64,000 nucleotides of DNA from DATFVA01 sp963745945 (GCA_963745945.1 CAVUZG010000009.1:62001-126000); one strand, 5' to 3'. Positions 8,678 through 18,086 are shown, counted from the stretch's first letter. Notes: generated by a model not told the origin, from the sequence alone. Translations and numbers: made by a program.

Positions 8678-9367
8678 ATGGGTTGGTTATTAAAGTTCCT
8701 TAAGTCTTCCATTGGCAAAAAATTTATGATGGCATTAACAGGGAGTTTCCTGTTGATATTTTTAATTGTTCATTTGATTGGAAATATAACTCTTTATTTT
8801 GGTGCAGATTCATTTAACGGCTATGTTGAAACTCTGGATATAATTAAACCCCTTATTCGTATTATTGAAATTGTTCTTCTGGCTGCATTTCTTCTTCATA
8901 TCTATAATGGATTAACGTTGTGGCTGGAGAATAAGAAGACACAAGGGGGAAATTTTACGAGCAAATACAAAGTTAAAGCTTCAAGTGAAAATAGTTCGTT
9001 TTCTTCCAGAACATCTTTCGTTACAGGATCAATAATTTTCATTTTTCTTGTGCTTCACCTTGGAACTTTTTTCTGGCGGTTCAATGTACACGATCCTGAA
9101 GGTTTGGCAAATACACATCAGTACTTTGAGATTGTAACGGGATTTTTTACCATTTGGTGGTATGTTGTCCTCTATATTGTTGCTGTCCTTTTGTTAGGAT
9201 TTCATCTTAATCATGGATTCCAGAGTGCATTTCAAACTTTTGGATGGAACCATAAAAAGTACTTTCCAATTATTCAAAAATGCGGAACCATTTATGCCTT
9301 AATAATGACTTTAGGGTTTGTGTCAATGCCGATTTACTTTTTCTTTTTCTACGGAGGTAACTTATGA
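8678..9367 (+). CDS. sdhC: Succinate dehydrogenase/fumarate reductase cytochrome b subunit
   Basis: A 229-residue membrane protein with five hydrophobic helices and several histidines in helices (IVHLIGNITLYFG, LLHIYNG, VLHLGTFFW, GFHLNHGFQ). This fits the single-subunit di-heme cytochrome b of the Bacteroidota-type enzyme. It anchors SdhAB in the inner membrane and exchanges electrons with the quinone pool. A strong SD (AAAGGAG) lies 7 bases before ATG 8678. The stop overlaps the sdhA start by 4 bases (ATGA). Sequence alone does not tell whether the complex runs as succinate dehydrogenase or fumarate reductase. Confidence 0.93.
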   Translation: MGWLLKFLKSSIGKKFMMALTGSFLLIFLIVHLIGNITLYFGADSFNGYVETLDIIKPLIRIIEIVLLAAFLLHIYNGLTLWLENKKTQGGNFTSKYKVKASSENSSFSSRTSFVTGSIIFIFLVLHLGTFFWRFNVHDPEGLANTHQYFEIVTGFFTIWWYVVLYIVAVLLLGFHLNHGFQSAFQTFGWNHKKYFPIIQKCGTIYALIMTLGFVSMPIYFFFFYGGNL

Positions 9368-11274
9368 TAAAGCTTGATTCAAAAGTCCCTGCCGGACACA
9401 TCTCCGAAAAATGGACAAACCATAAATTCAAAATGAAACTGGTGAACCCCGCGAATAAACGTAAGTTTGATATTATAATTGTTGGAACAGGTTTAGCAGG
9501 TGCTTCTGCTGCTGCTACATTGGGAGAGCTGGGGTATAAAGTTAAAGCTTTCACTTATCATGATTCAAGCAGACGCGCCCACTCAATAGCAGCACAAGGT
9601 GGTATTAACGCAGCAAAAAATTATCAGAATGACGGAGATTCTGTATTTAGATTATTTTATGATACTATCAAAGGAGGAGATTTCCGCTCACGCGAAGCAA
9701 ACACTTACCGGCTTGCGGAAGTTAGTAACAACATAATCGATCAGTGTGTTGCACAGGGTGTTCCTTTTGCCCGTGAATACGGCGGTACTTTAGCAAATCG
9801 TTCTTTCGGCGGAGCACAGGTTTCCAGAACCTTCTATGCTAGAGGTGAAACAGGACAACAACTGCTGCTTGGTGCTTACAGTTCATTAAACAGACAAATT
9901 AAGTTAGGTAATGTTCAGGTATTTCATCGCAGAGAAATGCTTGATGTTGTAATTGTTGATGGAAAAGCAAAAGGTATTACTGTCAGAAACTTAATTACGG
10001 GAGAAATTGAAAGTTATGCTGGGCAAGCAGTCGTACTTGCAACGGGAGGTTATTCCAACGTTTTCTTTTTATCAACAAGTGCTATGCTCTCTAATTGTAC
10101 GGCAGCCTGGCGTGCTCACAAACGAGGAGCGTTATTTGCCAATCCTTGTTATACTCAGATACACCCAACCTGCCTTCCTGTTCACGGCGAAGTTCAATCC
10201 AAATTAGTACTAATGAGCGAAAGCCTAAGGAATGATGGCAGAGTCTGGGTATCAAAAAAAGTTAACGATCACAGACCGGCTAATGATATTCCCGAAGATG
10301 AAAGAGATTATTATCTTGAAAGAAGATACCCTTCATTTGGAAATTTAGCACCGAGAGATGTTTCATCGCGAAGTGCAAAATATGTTTGTGATGAAGGACG
10401 CGGAATTAATGGAGGCAAAGCTGTTTACCTGGATTTTGCCGATGCCATTAAACGTTTGGGTGTAGATGTTATAAAAGAAAAGTATGGTAATTTATTTGAT
10501 ATGTATCAGAATATTATGGATGAAAATCCGTATAAGACACCGATGAAAATTTATCCTGCCCCACATTATACAATGGGCGGCTTGTGGGTAGATTATAATT
10601 TAATGAGTAATGTTCCGGGATTATTTGTTGCCGGCGAAGCTAACTTCTCTGATCATGGTGCAAACAGGCTTGGCGCAAGTGCTCTTATGCAAGGATTAGC
10701 TGATGGTTACTTCGTTTTGCCCTATACAATTGGTAATTATTTTGGAAGTGAAAAACCAACTAAAACTGATGTAAATGGAGCTGAGTTCAAAGAATCAAAG
10801 GTACAAGTAAATGAAAATACTAATAAGCTTCTTTCCATAAATGGTAAGCAGACTGTTGATGAAATTCATAAAAAACTGGGTCATTTACTTATAGATAAAG
10901 TCGGGATGTCCCGTGATGAAGCCGGGCTTAAAAAAGTTATTAAAGATATTGCTGAACTAAGAGATGAATATTGGCATGATGTTAAAGTTGTTGGCAAAGG
11001 TGAAGAGTTGAATCAAACATTGGAAAGAGCTGGCAGAGTTGCAGATTTTCTAGAATTAGGAGAATTGATGGCTGTGGATGCTTTAAACAGGGATGAGTCC
11101 TGCGGTGCACATTTCAGGGAAGAACATCAAACTGAAGACGGTGAAGCGGTTAGAAATGATAAAGATTATGCTTATGTAGCTGCCTGGGAGTATGAGAAAT
11201 CCGGAAAGTGGAATCTTCATAAAGAAGAACTTGAGTTTGAGTTTGTTGAATTAGCTACAAGGAGTTATAAATAA
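9364..11274 (+). CDS. sdhA: Succinate dehydrogenase/fumarate reductase flavoprotein subunit
   Basis: The 636-residue catalytic subunit carries the FAD dinucleotide-binding motif DIIIVGTGLAGASAA near residue 40. It has the histidine region for covalent FAD attachment (RRAHSIAAQGGINAA), the substrate motif QIHPTCLP, and the C-terminal active-site arginine region NRDESCGAHFREEHQ. It oxidises succinate to fumarate, or the reverse, in the TCA cycle. It is translationally coupled at both ends: a 4-base overlap with sdhC and a 1-base overlap with sdhB. Confidence 0.96.
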   Translation: MIKLDSKVPAGHISEKWTNHKFKMKLVNPANKRKFDIIIVGTGLAGASAAATLGELGYKVKAFTYHDSSRRAHSIAAQGGINAAKNYQNDGDSVFRLFYDTIKGGDFRSREANTYRLAEVSNNIIDQCVAQGVPFAREYGGTLANRSFGGAQVSRTFYARGETGQQLLLGAYSSLNRQIKLGNVQVFHRREMLDVVIVDGKAKGITVRNLITGEIESYAGQAVVLATGGYSNVFFLSTSAMLSNCTAAWRAHKRGALFANPCYTQIHPTCLPVHGEVQSKLVLMSESLRNDGRVWVSKKVNDHRPANDIPEDERDYYLERRYPSFGNLAPRDVSSRSAKYVCDEGRGINGGKAVYLDFADAIKRLGVDVIKEKYGNLFDMYQNIMDENPYKTPMKIYPAPHYTMGGLWVDYNLMSNVPGLFVAGEANFSDHGANRLGASALMQGLADGYFVLPYTIGNYFGSEKPTKTDVNGAEFKESKVQVNENTNKLLSINGKQTVDEIHKKLGHLLIDKVGMSRDEAGLKKVIKDIAELRDEYWHDVKVVGKGEELNQTLERAGRVADFLELGELMAVDALNRDESCGAHFREEHQTEDGEAVRNDKDYAYVAAWEYEKSGKWNLHKEELEFEFVELATRSYK

Positions 11275-12044
11275 TGAGCAATAATAATATAAATCTGACA
11301 TTGAAAATCTGGAGACAAGAATCTGCTTCTGCAAAAGGTGATTTTGAAGAATTCAAAGTTTCTGTTTCACCTGATGCTTCAATATTGGAAATGCTTGACG
11401 AATTAAACAATAGATTGGAAAAAGAAGGTAAAATTCCTATAGCTTTTGAAAGCGATTGCCGCGAAGGAATTTGTGGAACATGCGGTCTTGTAGTCAATGG
11501 ACACCCACACGGGCCTCTTCCCAAGACAGCAACCTGTCAATTACATATCCGTAATTTTAAGGATGGCGAAACACTATTCATTGAACCATTCAGAGCCACA
11601 GCGTTTAAAGTTATTAAAGATTTGATTGTTGATCGATCGGGGTTTGATAAAATTCAACAAGCCGGGGGTTATATATCTTTTAATTCAGGCAGTGCCCCGG
11701 ACGCTAATTCAAACCCGATTTCTAAAGATATTGCTGCTTTAGCACTGGATGCTGCTGAATGTATTGGCTGTGGCGCTTGTGTGGCAGCGTGCAAAAATTC
11801 TTCAGCTATGTTATTTGTAGGAGCTAAAGTTTCTCAATTTGCACTGCTTCCACAGGGTCAGCCGGAAAGGTATGAGCGCGTGATGAATATGGTTAAAGTT
11901 ATGGATGAAGAGGGATTCGGAAGCTGCTCCAACACTTATGCCTGCGAAGCGGAATGCCCAAAAGGTATTTCGATCACGAATATTGCTCGTATGAACAGAG
12001 ATTATATAATGGCAAAAATTAAGAGTAAAGAGGTTGAAGTATAA
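11274..12044 (+). CDS. sdhB: Succinate dehydrogenase/fumarate reductase iron-sulfur subunit
   Basis: Three cluster sites are visible in 256 residues. The [2Fe-2S] site has Cys62, Cys67, Cys70 and Cys88 (DCREGICGTC, then C in KTATCQLH). The ferredoxin-like part has Cys163, 166, 169 and 173, then Cys218, 224 and 228, for the [4Fe-4S] and [3Fe-4S] centres. It passes electrons from SdhA to the cytochrome b quinone site. Its ATG shares one base with the sdhA stop, completing a sdhCAB operon in the order usual for Bacteroidota. Confidence 0.96.
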   Translation: MSNNNINLTLKIWRQESASAKGDFEEFKVSVSPDASILEMLDELNNRLEKEGKIPIAFESDCREGICGTCGLVVNGHPHGPLPKTATCQLHIRNFKDGETLFIEPFRATAFKVIKDLIVDRSGFDKIQQAGGYISFNSGSAPDANSNPISKDIAALALDAAECIGCGACVAACKNSSAMLFVGAKVSQFALLPQGQPERYERVMNMVKVMDEEGFGSCSNTYACEAECPKGISITNIARMNRDYIMAKIKSKEVEV

Positions 12045-12092
12045 TTAAACCTTAGAATTACTAAAAAAGTTTATTAAACGGAAAATAATTGG

Positions 12093-12359
12093 ATGGGAAA
12101 AGTTTTTGGTTTTATCATTTTTATACTTATTGCATCGGTAATAATTTTTTATCTATTCTATAGTTATTCCGGTAAAAATTATTTCGGCAACATTGATTTT
12201 GTTAAGAATGAGCGTCAAAATAAAATTCTTTCTATGCAGGAGATTGATAGTCTGACAGCTAAGCTGAATTATAGCTTTACGATTAAAAATGCTGTTGTTC
12301 ATCTCAAAAATCAGGATTCTTTGAGGACTCCTTTTAAACTGGAAAAACCCTCAATCTGA
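12093..12359 (+). CDS. Small single-pass membrane protein, unknown function
   Basis: An 88-residue product with one N-terminal hydrophobic helix (about residues 4-25) and a short polar tail without motifs. It follows sdhB after 48 bases and precedes the strong terminator at 12382-12416, so it is probably the last gene of the sdh transcript. I do not recognise a family; an accessory or assembly role for the complex is speculative. No clear SD is seen. Confidence 0.6.
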   Translation: MGKVFGFIIFILIASVIIFYLFYSYSGKNYFGNIDFVKNERQNKILSMQEIDSLTAKLNYSFTIKNAVVHLKNQDSLRTPFKLEKPSI

Positions 12360-12381
12360 GAATAAAATTAATGTATTAACT

Positions 12382-12416
12382 AATCCCGGTTAACACTTTA
12401 ATCGGGATTTTTTTTA
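12382..12416 (+). terminator. Intrinsic terminator after the sdh operon
   Basis: A 12-bp stem (AATCCCGGTTAA with TTAATCGGGATT, one G-U pair) with the 4-base loop CACT is followed by a run of eight T. Confidence 0.93.
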
Positions 12417-12450
12417 TTTTCTGCAAGGAAATAATAGAGAGTAGGGCAGT

Positions 12451-14082
12451 ATGTTCGAAAAAGAAATTAAATTCATAATAGATTTCACTTTAAACCGGAT
12501 AAAAAGATTAGGCTCTTTTTTTACATTTGAAAAACTTGCCTCAGCGGAAATTCATCCCGCGATCATTCTTTATATATCAGCTCAATTAGAATACCTGATT
12601 TATGAAGATCGCAAAAAACTATTACAGAACTCTTCTTTTGATTATTCCGGAAGCGAAATATCCAAATATTTTAATCTAATCAGCGAAGAGATAAAAAAGA
12701 ATAAAAGACTCGCATTTGAAGATGTGAAAACTCTCGTATCACATGCCGTAACTTTTAATATAAATTATCTTGTTAGACCAAACTGGACTCTTTCAAAATT
12801 AATTTTTGATGAAACCAAAACCAGGAATGTAAATGAAATAAAGATGATGCTTAATTATCTCTATTATTATGATTATGTGAGAAATGTATTCCTTGGTTAT
12901 TTCTCAAAAAGAAAGATTATATCTTTAAGTGAATCTGAGTTTGAATCAATACTTAATAAAGTTGATAAACAAATGTTTGGCGAACATACGAGGGATTTGA
13001 TTGATAATGCCCTGGTGTCTATTGGTGATTTTTTTAATGAAGGCGGTTTAAACAAAACCAGAATCACTTCACAGATGGTGGAAGTATTTCTTAAAGAAAA
13101 AAATCTGATAGAAGAATTATTTAAGCTAAGGAGATTAATTACCGCTGAAGATAAAAGTAAATATGACATTGAAGAATTAAGAAAAATACTTTATTCAAAA
13201 GATCCGTTTACGTTAGTGGCTGAAGAAGAGGTGGAGGATGAAGTTGTAGAAGAAAAATTAGAAACTTCATCCGAAGAAACAGAAGAGAGTCCTGGCTTGG
13301 ATGAAGAAAAATTAGATGAAACCCAAAAACCAGAAGATACAAGTATTAATGAGGAGGAAACCGTTGAAGACTTAGAAAATCTTGAGGAAGAAGAAGTGGT
13401 TTTCAAAGAAGAAGATTCATTAGAGAAAAAAGCGGAAGAAATAATTGAAACAACTCCAGCTGATGATTTCCTATCCAGGTATGAGTCCGAATTAAAATCT
13501 CTTGAAGAACTTGAAAATCAATTAACTGATCTGGATGAAGAGGAAGAAATTTCTTTTGATGAACCTGAAGTAGAAGATTCTGAGGTTAAAGCAAATGAAA
13601 ATGAAGGAACTTTATCTTTTGAAGAAATAATGTCTTCTGAGTCGGAAGAGAAAGGTAAAATAGAAGAAGAAAGAAAAGAAAAAAGAGAAGAAGAAAAGGA
13701 AGAAGAAAAGGAAGATGAAAGTGAAGATGAAAGTGAAGATGAAAGTGAGACGGAATTTTCTGATAAAATAATTTTTGAAGAGGAAGAAGTCAATCCATTT
13801 GAAACAGTAAAGGAAGAAGTTGAAACTCCGTTGGCTGAAAAAAAGAATAAGGATATTCTAAGCTTCATTAATGATAAAGAAATGGAACGGATTGTAAGCA
13901 ATGTTTTCAACGAAGATGAAGAAGATTTTGTAAATACAATGGAAAAAATCTCTGACTCACCGACTTATGAGGATGCCACCGAAATTCTAAAATTGGTTTT
14001 CGTATCATATAAAATCAATCCTTATTCAAAGGATGCAGTTGCTCTTACCAATGCTGTCAGCAATTTCTTTAATCAGGAATAA
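12451..14082 (+). CDS. Large acidic protein with Glu-rich central region, unknown function
   Basis: Three regions are evident in 543 residues. Residues 1-250 are mostly helical and of mixed charge. Residues 255-470 are extremely acidic (Glu/Asp-rich, low complexity), including three perfect copies of a 12-base repeat coding EDES. The last 65 residues form a helical domain (from about ISDSPTYEDATEIL). There is no signal peptide or membrane segment. It ends 2 bases before obgE, so both are probably translated from one message. No catalytic motif is recognised; the layout suggests a scaffold or nucleic-acid/ribosome-mimicking acidic tail, which is inference. Confidence 0.7.
   Translation: MFEKEIKFIIDFTLNRIKRLGSFFTFEKLASAEIHPAIILYISAQLEYLIYEDRKKLLQNSSFDYSGSEISKYFNLISEEIKKNKRLAFEDVKTLVSHAVTFNINYLVRPNWTLSKLIFDETKTRNVNEIKMMLNYLYYYDYVRNVFLGYFSKRKIISLSESEFESILNKVDKQMFGEHTRDLIDNALVSIGDFFNEGGLNKTRITSQMVEVFLKEKNLIEELFKLRRLITAEDKSKYDIEELRKILYSKDPFTLVAEEEVEDEVVEEKLETSSEETEESPGLDEEKLDETQKPEDTSINEEETVEDLENLEEEEVVFKEEDSLEKKAEEIIETTPADDFLSRYESELKSLEELENQLTDLDEEEEISFDEPEVEDSEVKANENEGTLSFEEIMSSESEEKGKIEEERKEKREEEKEEEKEDESEDESEDESETEFSDKIIFEEEEVNPFETVKEEVETPLAEKKNKDILSFINDKEMERIVSNVFNEDEEDFVNTMEKISDSPTYEDATEILKLVFVSYKINPYSKDAVALTNAVSNFFNQE
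13711..13746 (+). repeat. Three perfect 12-bp tandem repeats (GAAGATGAAAGT)
   Basis: Copies at 13711-13722, 13723-13734 and 13735-13746 are identical and in frame. They code Glu-Asp-Glu-Ser three times inside the acidic protein. Exact repetition at DNA level suggests recent slippage expansion. Confidence 0.92.
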
Positions 14083-14084
14083 AA

Positions 14085-15089
14085 ATGTTTATAGATTATG
14101 CGGAAATAAATATTTGTGCCGGAAAAGGTGGAGATGGTGCAGTTACATTCCGCAGAGAAAAATACGTTCCGAAAGGCGGACCTTCCGGGGGAAACGGGGG
14201 CGATGGAGGAAATATTATTGTAGAGGCACATCATAACTTATTTACTCTGCTGGATTTCAGATATAAGAAAAAATACAAGGCCGGTGATGGCGAGCTTGGT
14301 GGTAATTCCAGGAAAGATGGAAAAAATGGAAATGATGTAATAATTAAAGTGCCGGTTGGTACAGTAATTAAAGACGCACAAACTAATAAAGTTCTTTTTG
14401 ATCTGGATGAAAATGGTAAAAGAGTAGTTGCAGTTAAAGGCGGCAGGGGAGGTAAAGGAAACAGTAATTTTGCAACGCCTACAAAACAGGCACCTCGTTA
14501 TGCGGAACCGGGAAAACCGGGAGATGAAAAAAATATAACCCTTGAACTAAAACTTATTGCCGATATTGGACTTGTTGGGTTTCCGAATGCAGGTAAATCG
14601 ACTCTTATTTCTAAAATTTCTGCTGCCCGTCCAAAAATTGCAGATTATCCTTTTACCACCTTAGAACCCAATCTTGGTATAGTTCAGTATAAAGATTATA
14701 AAAGTTTTACTGTGGCTGATATACCCGGAATTATTGAAGGTGCACACCAGGGAAAAGGTCTGGGACTAAAATTTCTTCGGCATATTGAGCGTACGAAAGT
14801 TCTTGTATTCCTGATTGACATTACTTCCGAAGATTATAAAAATGATTATGATGTACTTTTTAATGAATTGAAAAGCTATAGTAAAAAACTTTCGCAGAAA
14901 CCAAAGTTATTAGTTTTATCTAAAGCTGATTTAGTTGAAGAATCAGAAATTAATAAATTATTAAGGAAAAAAATTAAAACTCTTGATAATAAAATTCATA
15001 TCATTTCCGCTGTTTCAGGAACAGGTATCGAAAAACTGCTTGATCTGCTGTGGGATATGATTGAAAAAAATAATAAAGAAGAAGATTGA
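14085..15089 (+). CDS. obgE: Obg-family ribosome assembly GTPase
   Basis: The 334-residue protein has the glycine-rich Obg fold first (GKGGDGAVTFRREK, then PKGGPSGGNGGDGG). The G domain follows: G1 GFPNAGKST (residues 165-173), G2 threonine region DYPFTTLEP, G3 DIPGIIEGAHQGKGLG, G4 LSKAD, and G5 around ISAVSG. The variable C-terminal OCT domain is absent, as in many short Obg proteins. Obg binds the 50S subunit and acts in late ribosome assembly and stringent signalling. It lies 2 bases after the acidic protein. Confidence 0.96.
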   Translation: MFIDYAEINICAGKGGDGAVTFRREKYVPKGGPSGGNGGDGGNIIVEAHHNLFTLLDFRYKKKYKAGDGELGGNSRKDGKNGNDVIIKVPVGTVIKDAQTNKVLFDLDENGKRVVAVKGGRGGKGNSNFATPTKQAPRYAEPGKPGDEKNITLELKLIADIGLVGFPNAGKSTLISKISAARPKIADYPFTTLEPNLGIVQYKDYKSFTVADIPGIIEGAHQGKGLGLKFLRHIERTKVLVFLIDITSEDYKNDYDVLFNELKSYSKKLSQKPKLLVLSKADLVEESEINKLLRKKIKTLDNKIHIISAVSGTGIEKLLDLLWDMIEKNNKEED

Positions 15090-15158
15090 TTTCTAGAATC
15101 GTTTTCAGTTCATTCAATTTATATATTTCTAATACAAAAGGTATTTAAAGGAGAATAA

Positions 15159-16001
15159 GTGAAAATAATTTTTACAAAGAGTCTTTTGGTTTTGTTCATT
15201 GGTATTCTTCCTTTTTTCTATTCGTGTGATACGGGGATTAATATTTTTTCTTTGCAGGATGATTCTCAATTAGGGCAGGAGTTAAGTTCTCAGATAGCAA
15301 ATGATCCACAGGAATATCCTGTTTTCCAGGGTGATCCGGCAATAAAAAATTATATTGTCTCTCAGATCTTTAACCCGATACTCGGTTCACCGCAAGTTGA
15401 GCACACAGATGTTTTCAACTACCAGCTGCAAATTATAAATGATGATTCAACCCTCAATGCTTTTGCCCTGCCCGGAGGGTATATTTATGTGTACACAGGA
15501 CTCATAAAATATCTTACTTCTTCTGCTGCTTTAGCAGGTGTTTTAGGACATGAGATAGCTCATGCAGAATTAAGGCATGCAACCCAAAGAATGACGGCAA
15601 ATTACGGAGTTTCAATCTTATTAAATATTGTACTTGGGGAAAATCCCTCGCAGATAGCAGAAATTGCTGCAAACCTGTTTGTTGGTCTTGGTTTTCTTGC
15701 TAACAGCAGATCTGATGAGGATCAGGCAGATGAGTATTCTGTAAAATATTTGAAGGATACGAGATATTATGCAGGAGGTGTGATGTTCTTTTTTGAAGAA
15801 ATGAAAGATGATGGTTTGGTAAGCTCTAATGCTAATGAAGTTGCAACGTTTTTGTCAACTCATCCCGACCCGATTGATAGAATTGCTAGTACAAAACTAA
15901 GGCTGCAGCAAGATAGTATTCCCATATTAAATTATAATGAAAACGGAGAAGGTATTTTTCACGATGAGTACCAGCAAAATGTGCTTAGTAAATTTCATTA
16001 A
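15159..16001 (+). CDS. M48-family metalloprotease lipoprotein
   Basis: The GTG start at 15159 is supported by an AAAGGAG SD eight bases upstream. A signal peptide ends in a lipobox with Cys23 (ILPFFYSC), so the protein is lipid-anchored in the envelope. The zinc site is HEIAH (131-135) with the third ligand Glu187 in the SRSDEDQADEYS motif. In size (280 residues) and layout it resembles BepA/LoiP-type periplasmic proteases that act in outer-membrane protein quality control, but it lacks the TPR domain of BepA. Confidence 0.92.
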   Translation: MKIIFTKSLLVLFIGILPFFYSCDTGINIFSLQDDSQLGQELSSQIANDPQEYPVFQGDPAIKNYIVSQIFNPILGSPQVEHTDVFNYQLQIINDDSTLNAFALPGGYIYVYTGLIKYLTSSAALAGVLGHEIAHAELRHATQRMTANYGVSILLNIVLGENPSQIAEIAANLFVGLGFLANSRSDEDQADEYSVKYLKDTRYYAGGVMFFFEEMKDDGLVSSNANEVATFLSTHPDPIDRIASTKLRLQQDSIPILNYNENGEGIFHDEYQQNVLSKFH

Positions 16002-16140
16002 TTAGAACTATTTTTATTTAAACAATTTTTATAATTGATCTGCCCCGATTAAATTACGCTTGAAATAGAAGATTACACACAATTTATATTTTGATAAAAA
16101 TCTATTAATATCTATATTTACAGGCTAAATTGTTAAAAAC

Positions 16141-16214
16141 GGCGGGGTAGCTCAGTCGGTTAGAGCAGTGGAATCATAATCCACGTGTCGGGGGTTCGAA
16201 TCCCTCCCCCGCTA
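16141..16214 (+). tRNA. tRNA with CAU anticodon, probably elongator Met
   Basis: The 74-nt cloverleaf is complete. The acceptor GGCGGGG pairs with CCCCGCU (first pair G-U). The D arm is GCUC...GAGC. The anticodon stem GUGGA/UCCAC encloses loop AUCAUAA with CAU at 34-36, and the T arm GGGGG/CCCUC holds UUCGAAU. CCA is not encoded. The anticodon stem lacks the three G-C pairs of the initiator. An Ile2 tRNA (CAU modified to lysidine by TilS) cannot be excluded from sequence alone. Confidence 0.93.
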
Positions 16215-16234
16215 CAAAGTAACAGGAGAAATAT

Positions 16235-16603
16235 ATGTATGCAATATTGATAGTTATAACAACAATAGTAGCAATATTACTTATTGTAATTGTTCTGCTC
16301 CAATCCAGTAAAGGCGGTGGATTAGCGGGAACATTCGGCGGTGCCGGAAGTATGGGCACTATGTTCGGTACAAGAAGAACAGCTGACTTTCTTAGCAAAG
16401 CCTCATGGTGGCTTGGCGGTTCTCTTGCAGTTTTAACAATAATTATTAACCTTTTCTTCCTGCCGGGACAAACCTCTGCAGAACAGCGGGATAGTATTAT
16501 TCAAAAATCAGGTCAGCAGACAGTTCCTCAAACTCCGAGTCTGCCGCCAACGCAAACTCCTAATGTTCCAACCGGAGGAAATCAGCAGCCGCAGAATAAT
16601 TAA
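16235..16603 (+). CDS. secG: SecG subunit of the Sec translocon
   Basis: Two transmembrane helices (about residues 2-23 and 58-76) flank the conserved cytosolic loop LLQSSKGGGLAGTFGG, followed by FGTRRTADFLSKASW, all typical of SecG. The last 45 residues are Pro/Gln/Thr-rich and variable. SecG assists SecYE in protein export driven by SecA, which is encoded at 46.5 kb. The gene starts 20 bases after the tRNA, with SD AGGAG in between, so tRNA and mRNA are likely transcribed together and separated by tRNA processing. Confidence 0.94.
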   Translation: MYAILIVITTIVAILLIVIVLLQSSKGGGLAGTFGGAGSMGTMFGTRRTADFLSKASWWLGGSLAVLTIIINLFFLPGQTSAEQRDSIIQKSGQQTVPQTPSLPPTQTPNVPTGGNQQPQNN

Positions 16604-16627
16604 TTATTAAGTAATTCAAGTTTAATA

Positions 16628-16653
16628 AACCCTGGTGAATTCCGGGGTTTTTT
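16628..16653 (+). terminator. Intrinsic terminator after secG
   Basis: The stem AACCCTGG/CCGGGGTT (one T-G pair, 6-base loop) is followed by TTTT. It touches the stop codon of the convergent carboxypeptidase gene. Confidence 0.88.
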
Positions 16654-17899
16654 ATTGCCAACCCGCAAGGAGGGATACTATCTCATCCTGAATTTCTCTA
16701 TGATACCTTGCCCCTTTTTTATCAAATTCAAAAATCATACTGATGATTAAATCATCTCCACCTGCAGTGGTTACGTATCCCGATAAAGATGAAACACCGT
16801 TGAGTGTACCTGTTTTGCCGTGAAAATTATTCTCGGCTTTTGTCCCAATCATTCTACGTTCCAAAGTTCCATCAACTCCGGCTATGCTTAGAGATTTATA
16901 AAAATCATCAAAATGAACGAGATCGAAATACATCTTTTCCAATACCCCGGCCAATGCACTTACAGTTATCTGATCAAATCGTGAAATACCGGAGCCATCC
17001 ACAATTGAAGAACCATCGGAATAAATTCCGTTATCTTTTATAAAAGATAAAATTGCCTGCGTTGAATAAAAAGCATTACCCTGTTCACCGCTGCTTTCCG
17101 CCCCGATAGTTTTGAATAAGCATTCTGCCAGAAAATTATCACTGTGCTTATTTATCTCCTGTAAAAGATTTCTTAAAATAATTCCTGAGCTTGTTAACAC
17201 ATTTGCGTCATCAGGAGTTTTTCCAACCTTTGCAGGTAATTTTATTTCTATTCCCGAGTTCACCAATTCCTCCCGTAACGCACCAGCTATATTTAAAGGG
17301 GGATTTTTGATATCAATCAGATATCGTCTTTTTCTCCTGCCCCTGTATTTATAAACAACTTTCCTGTTTCTATCTAAAACAAGCGCCGAAATTGGAGGCA
17401 ATTTTACATTTGCAACTTCATCCCTAATCCAGTCATCCCTTGTATACACATCATCAAAATAACTATCATCACCTACAACACTACCTGTTATTTTCTTAAT
17501 TCCTTTTTGCTTTAATCTATTTACAAATTCATCAAGATCAGATTGAGTGAAAAGTGAATTCCCAAATCCCTTTATATATAAATTTCCATCAATACTACCA
17601 TCATCAATATTAGTATCATCTGTCAGCAGCTGGGTTTTAAGAATAAAATCGCCTCCCAATTCTGAAAGAGCAGTTGCTGTAGTAAATAATTTTGTGTTTG
17701 AAGCGGGAATCATTGAATCTCTGATGTTCCTGGAAAAAATAGTATCCTGAGTGAGGGGATTTATTACCAATACTGCAAGGTGAGTTGATGACGGAAGTTG
17801 TGAAAGTATCTGATTAATTCTTAATGCTATCTCTTCTTTGGAAGAAGAATAAGTTACAGATACAAAAAATAACAGAACAAAAAGGGTATTCTTTAACAT
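16652..17899 (-). CDS. dacB: D-alanyl-D-alanine carboxypeptidase/endopeptidase, PBP4 type (S13)
   Basis: A signal peptide (residues 1-20) precedes a penicillin-binding catalytic fold. The SxxK motif is PASNTKLF with Ser67 and Lys70, the SxN motif is KHSDNFLAE, and the third motif is HGKTGTLNG. S13 enzymes trim the terminal D-Ala and cut peptide crosslinks of peptidoglycan in the periplasm. At 415 residues it is slightly shorter than E. coli PBP4 (477), implying smaller accessory domains. It stands alone, convergent with secG. Confidence 0.93.
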   Translation of the reverse strand: MLKNTLFVLLFFVSVTYSSSKEEIALRINQILSQLPSSTHLAVLVINPLTQDTIFSRNIRDSMIPASNTKLFTTATALSELGGDFILKTQLLTDDTNIDDGSIDGNLYIKGFGNSLFTQSDLDEFVNRLKQKGIKKITGSVVGDDSYFDDVYTRDDWIRDEVANVKLPPISALVLDRNRKVVYKYRGRRKRRYLIDIKNPPLNIAGALREELVNSGIEIKLPAKVGKTPDDANVLTSSGIILRNLLQEINKHSDNFLAECLFKTIGAESSGEQGNAFYSTQAILSFIKDNGIYSDGSSIVDGSGISRFDQITVSALAGVLEKMYFDLVHFDDFYKSLSIAGVDGTLERRMIGTKAENNFHGKTGTLNGVSSLSGYVTTAGGDDLIISMIFEFDKKGARYHREIQDEIVSLLAGWQ

Positions 17900-18086
17900 G
17901 CGAGTCCTTATAAATCTAGCTCAATCTGAATTTGTTTAATGAATCGCTGATATTATTTTTATGTGATATAAGAGAATTAATATATATTTAATTTTAATCC
18001 TGAAATTTTAATACAAAAATGATTTATATTAAAATTAGTTAAAAGGCAAACAAACTTCACTTTCAATTATTATTTTTAAGGAAGAT

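Noticed and set aside
13518..13910. Serine-rich frame on the minus strand
   Set aside because: It is the antisense of the Glu-rich codons of the acidic protein (GAA/GAG read as TTC/CTC-type), with no start signal of its own.
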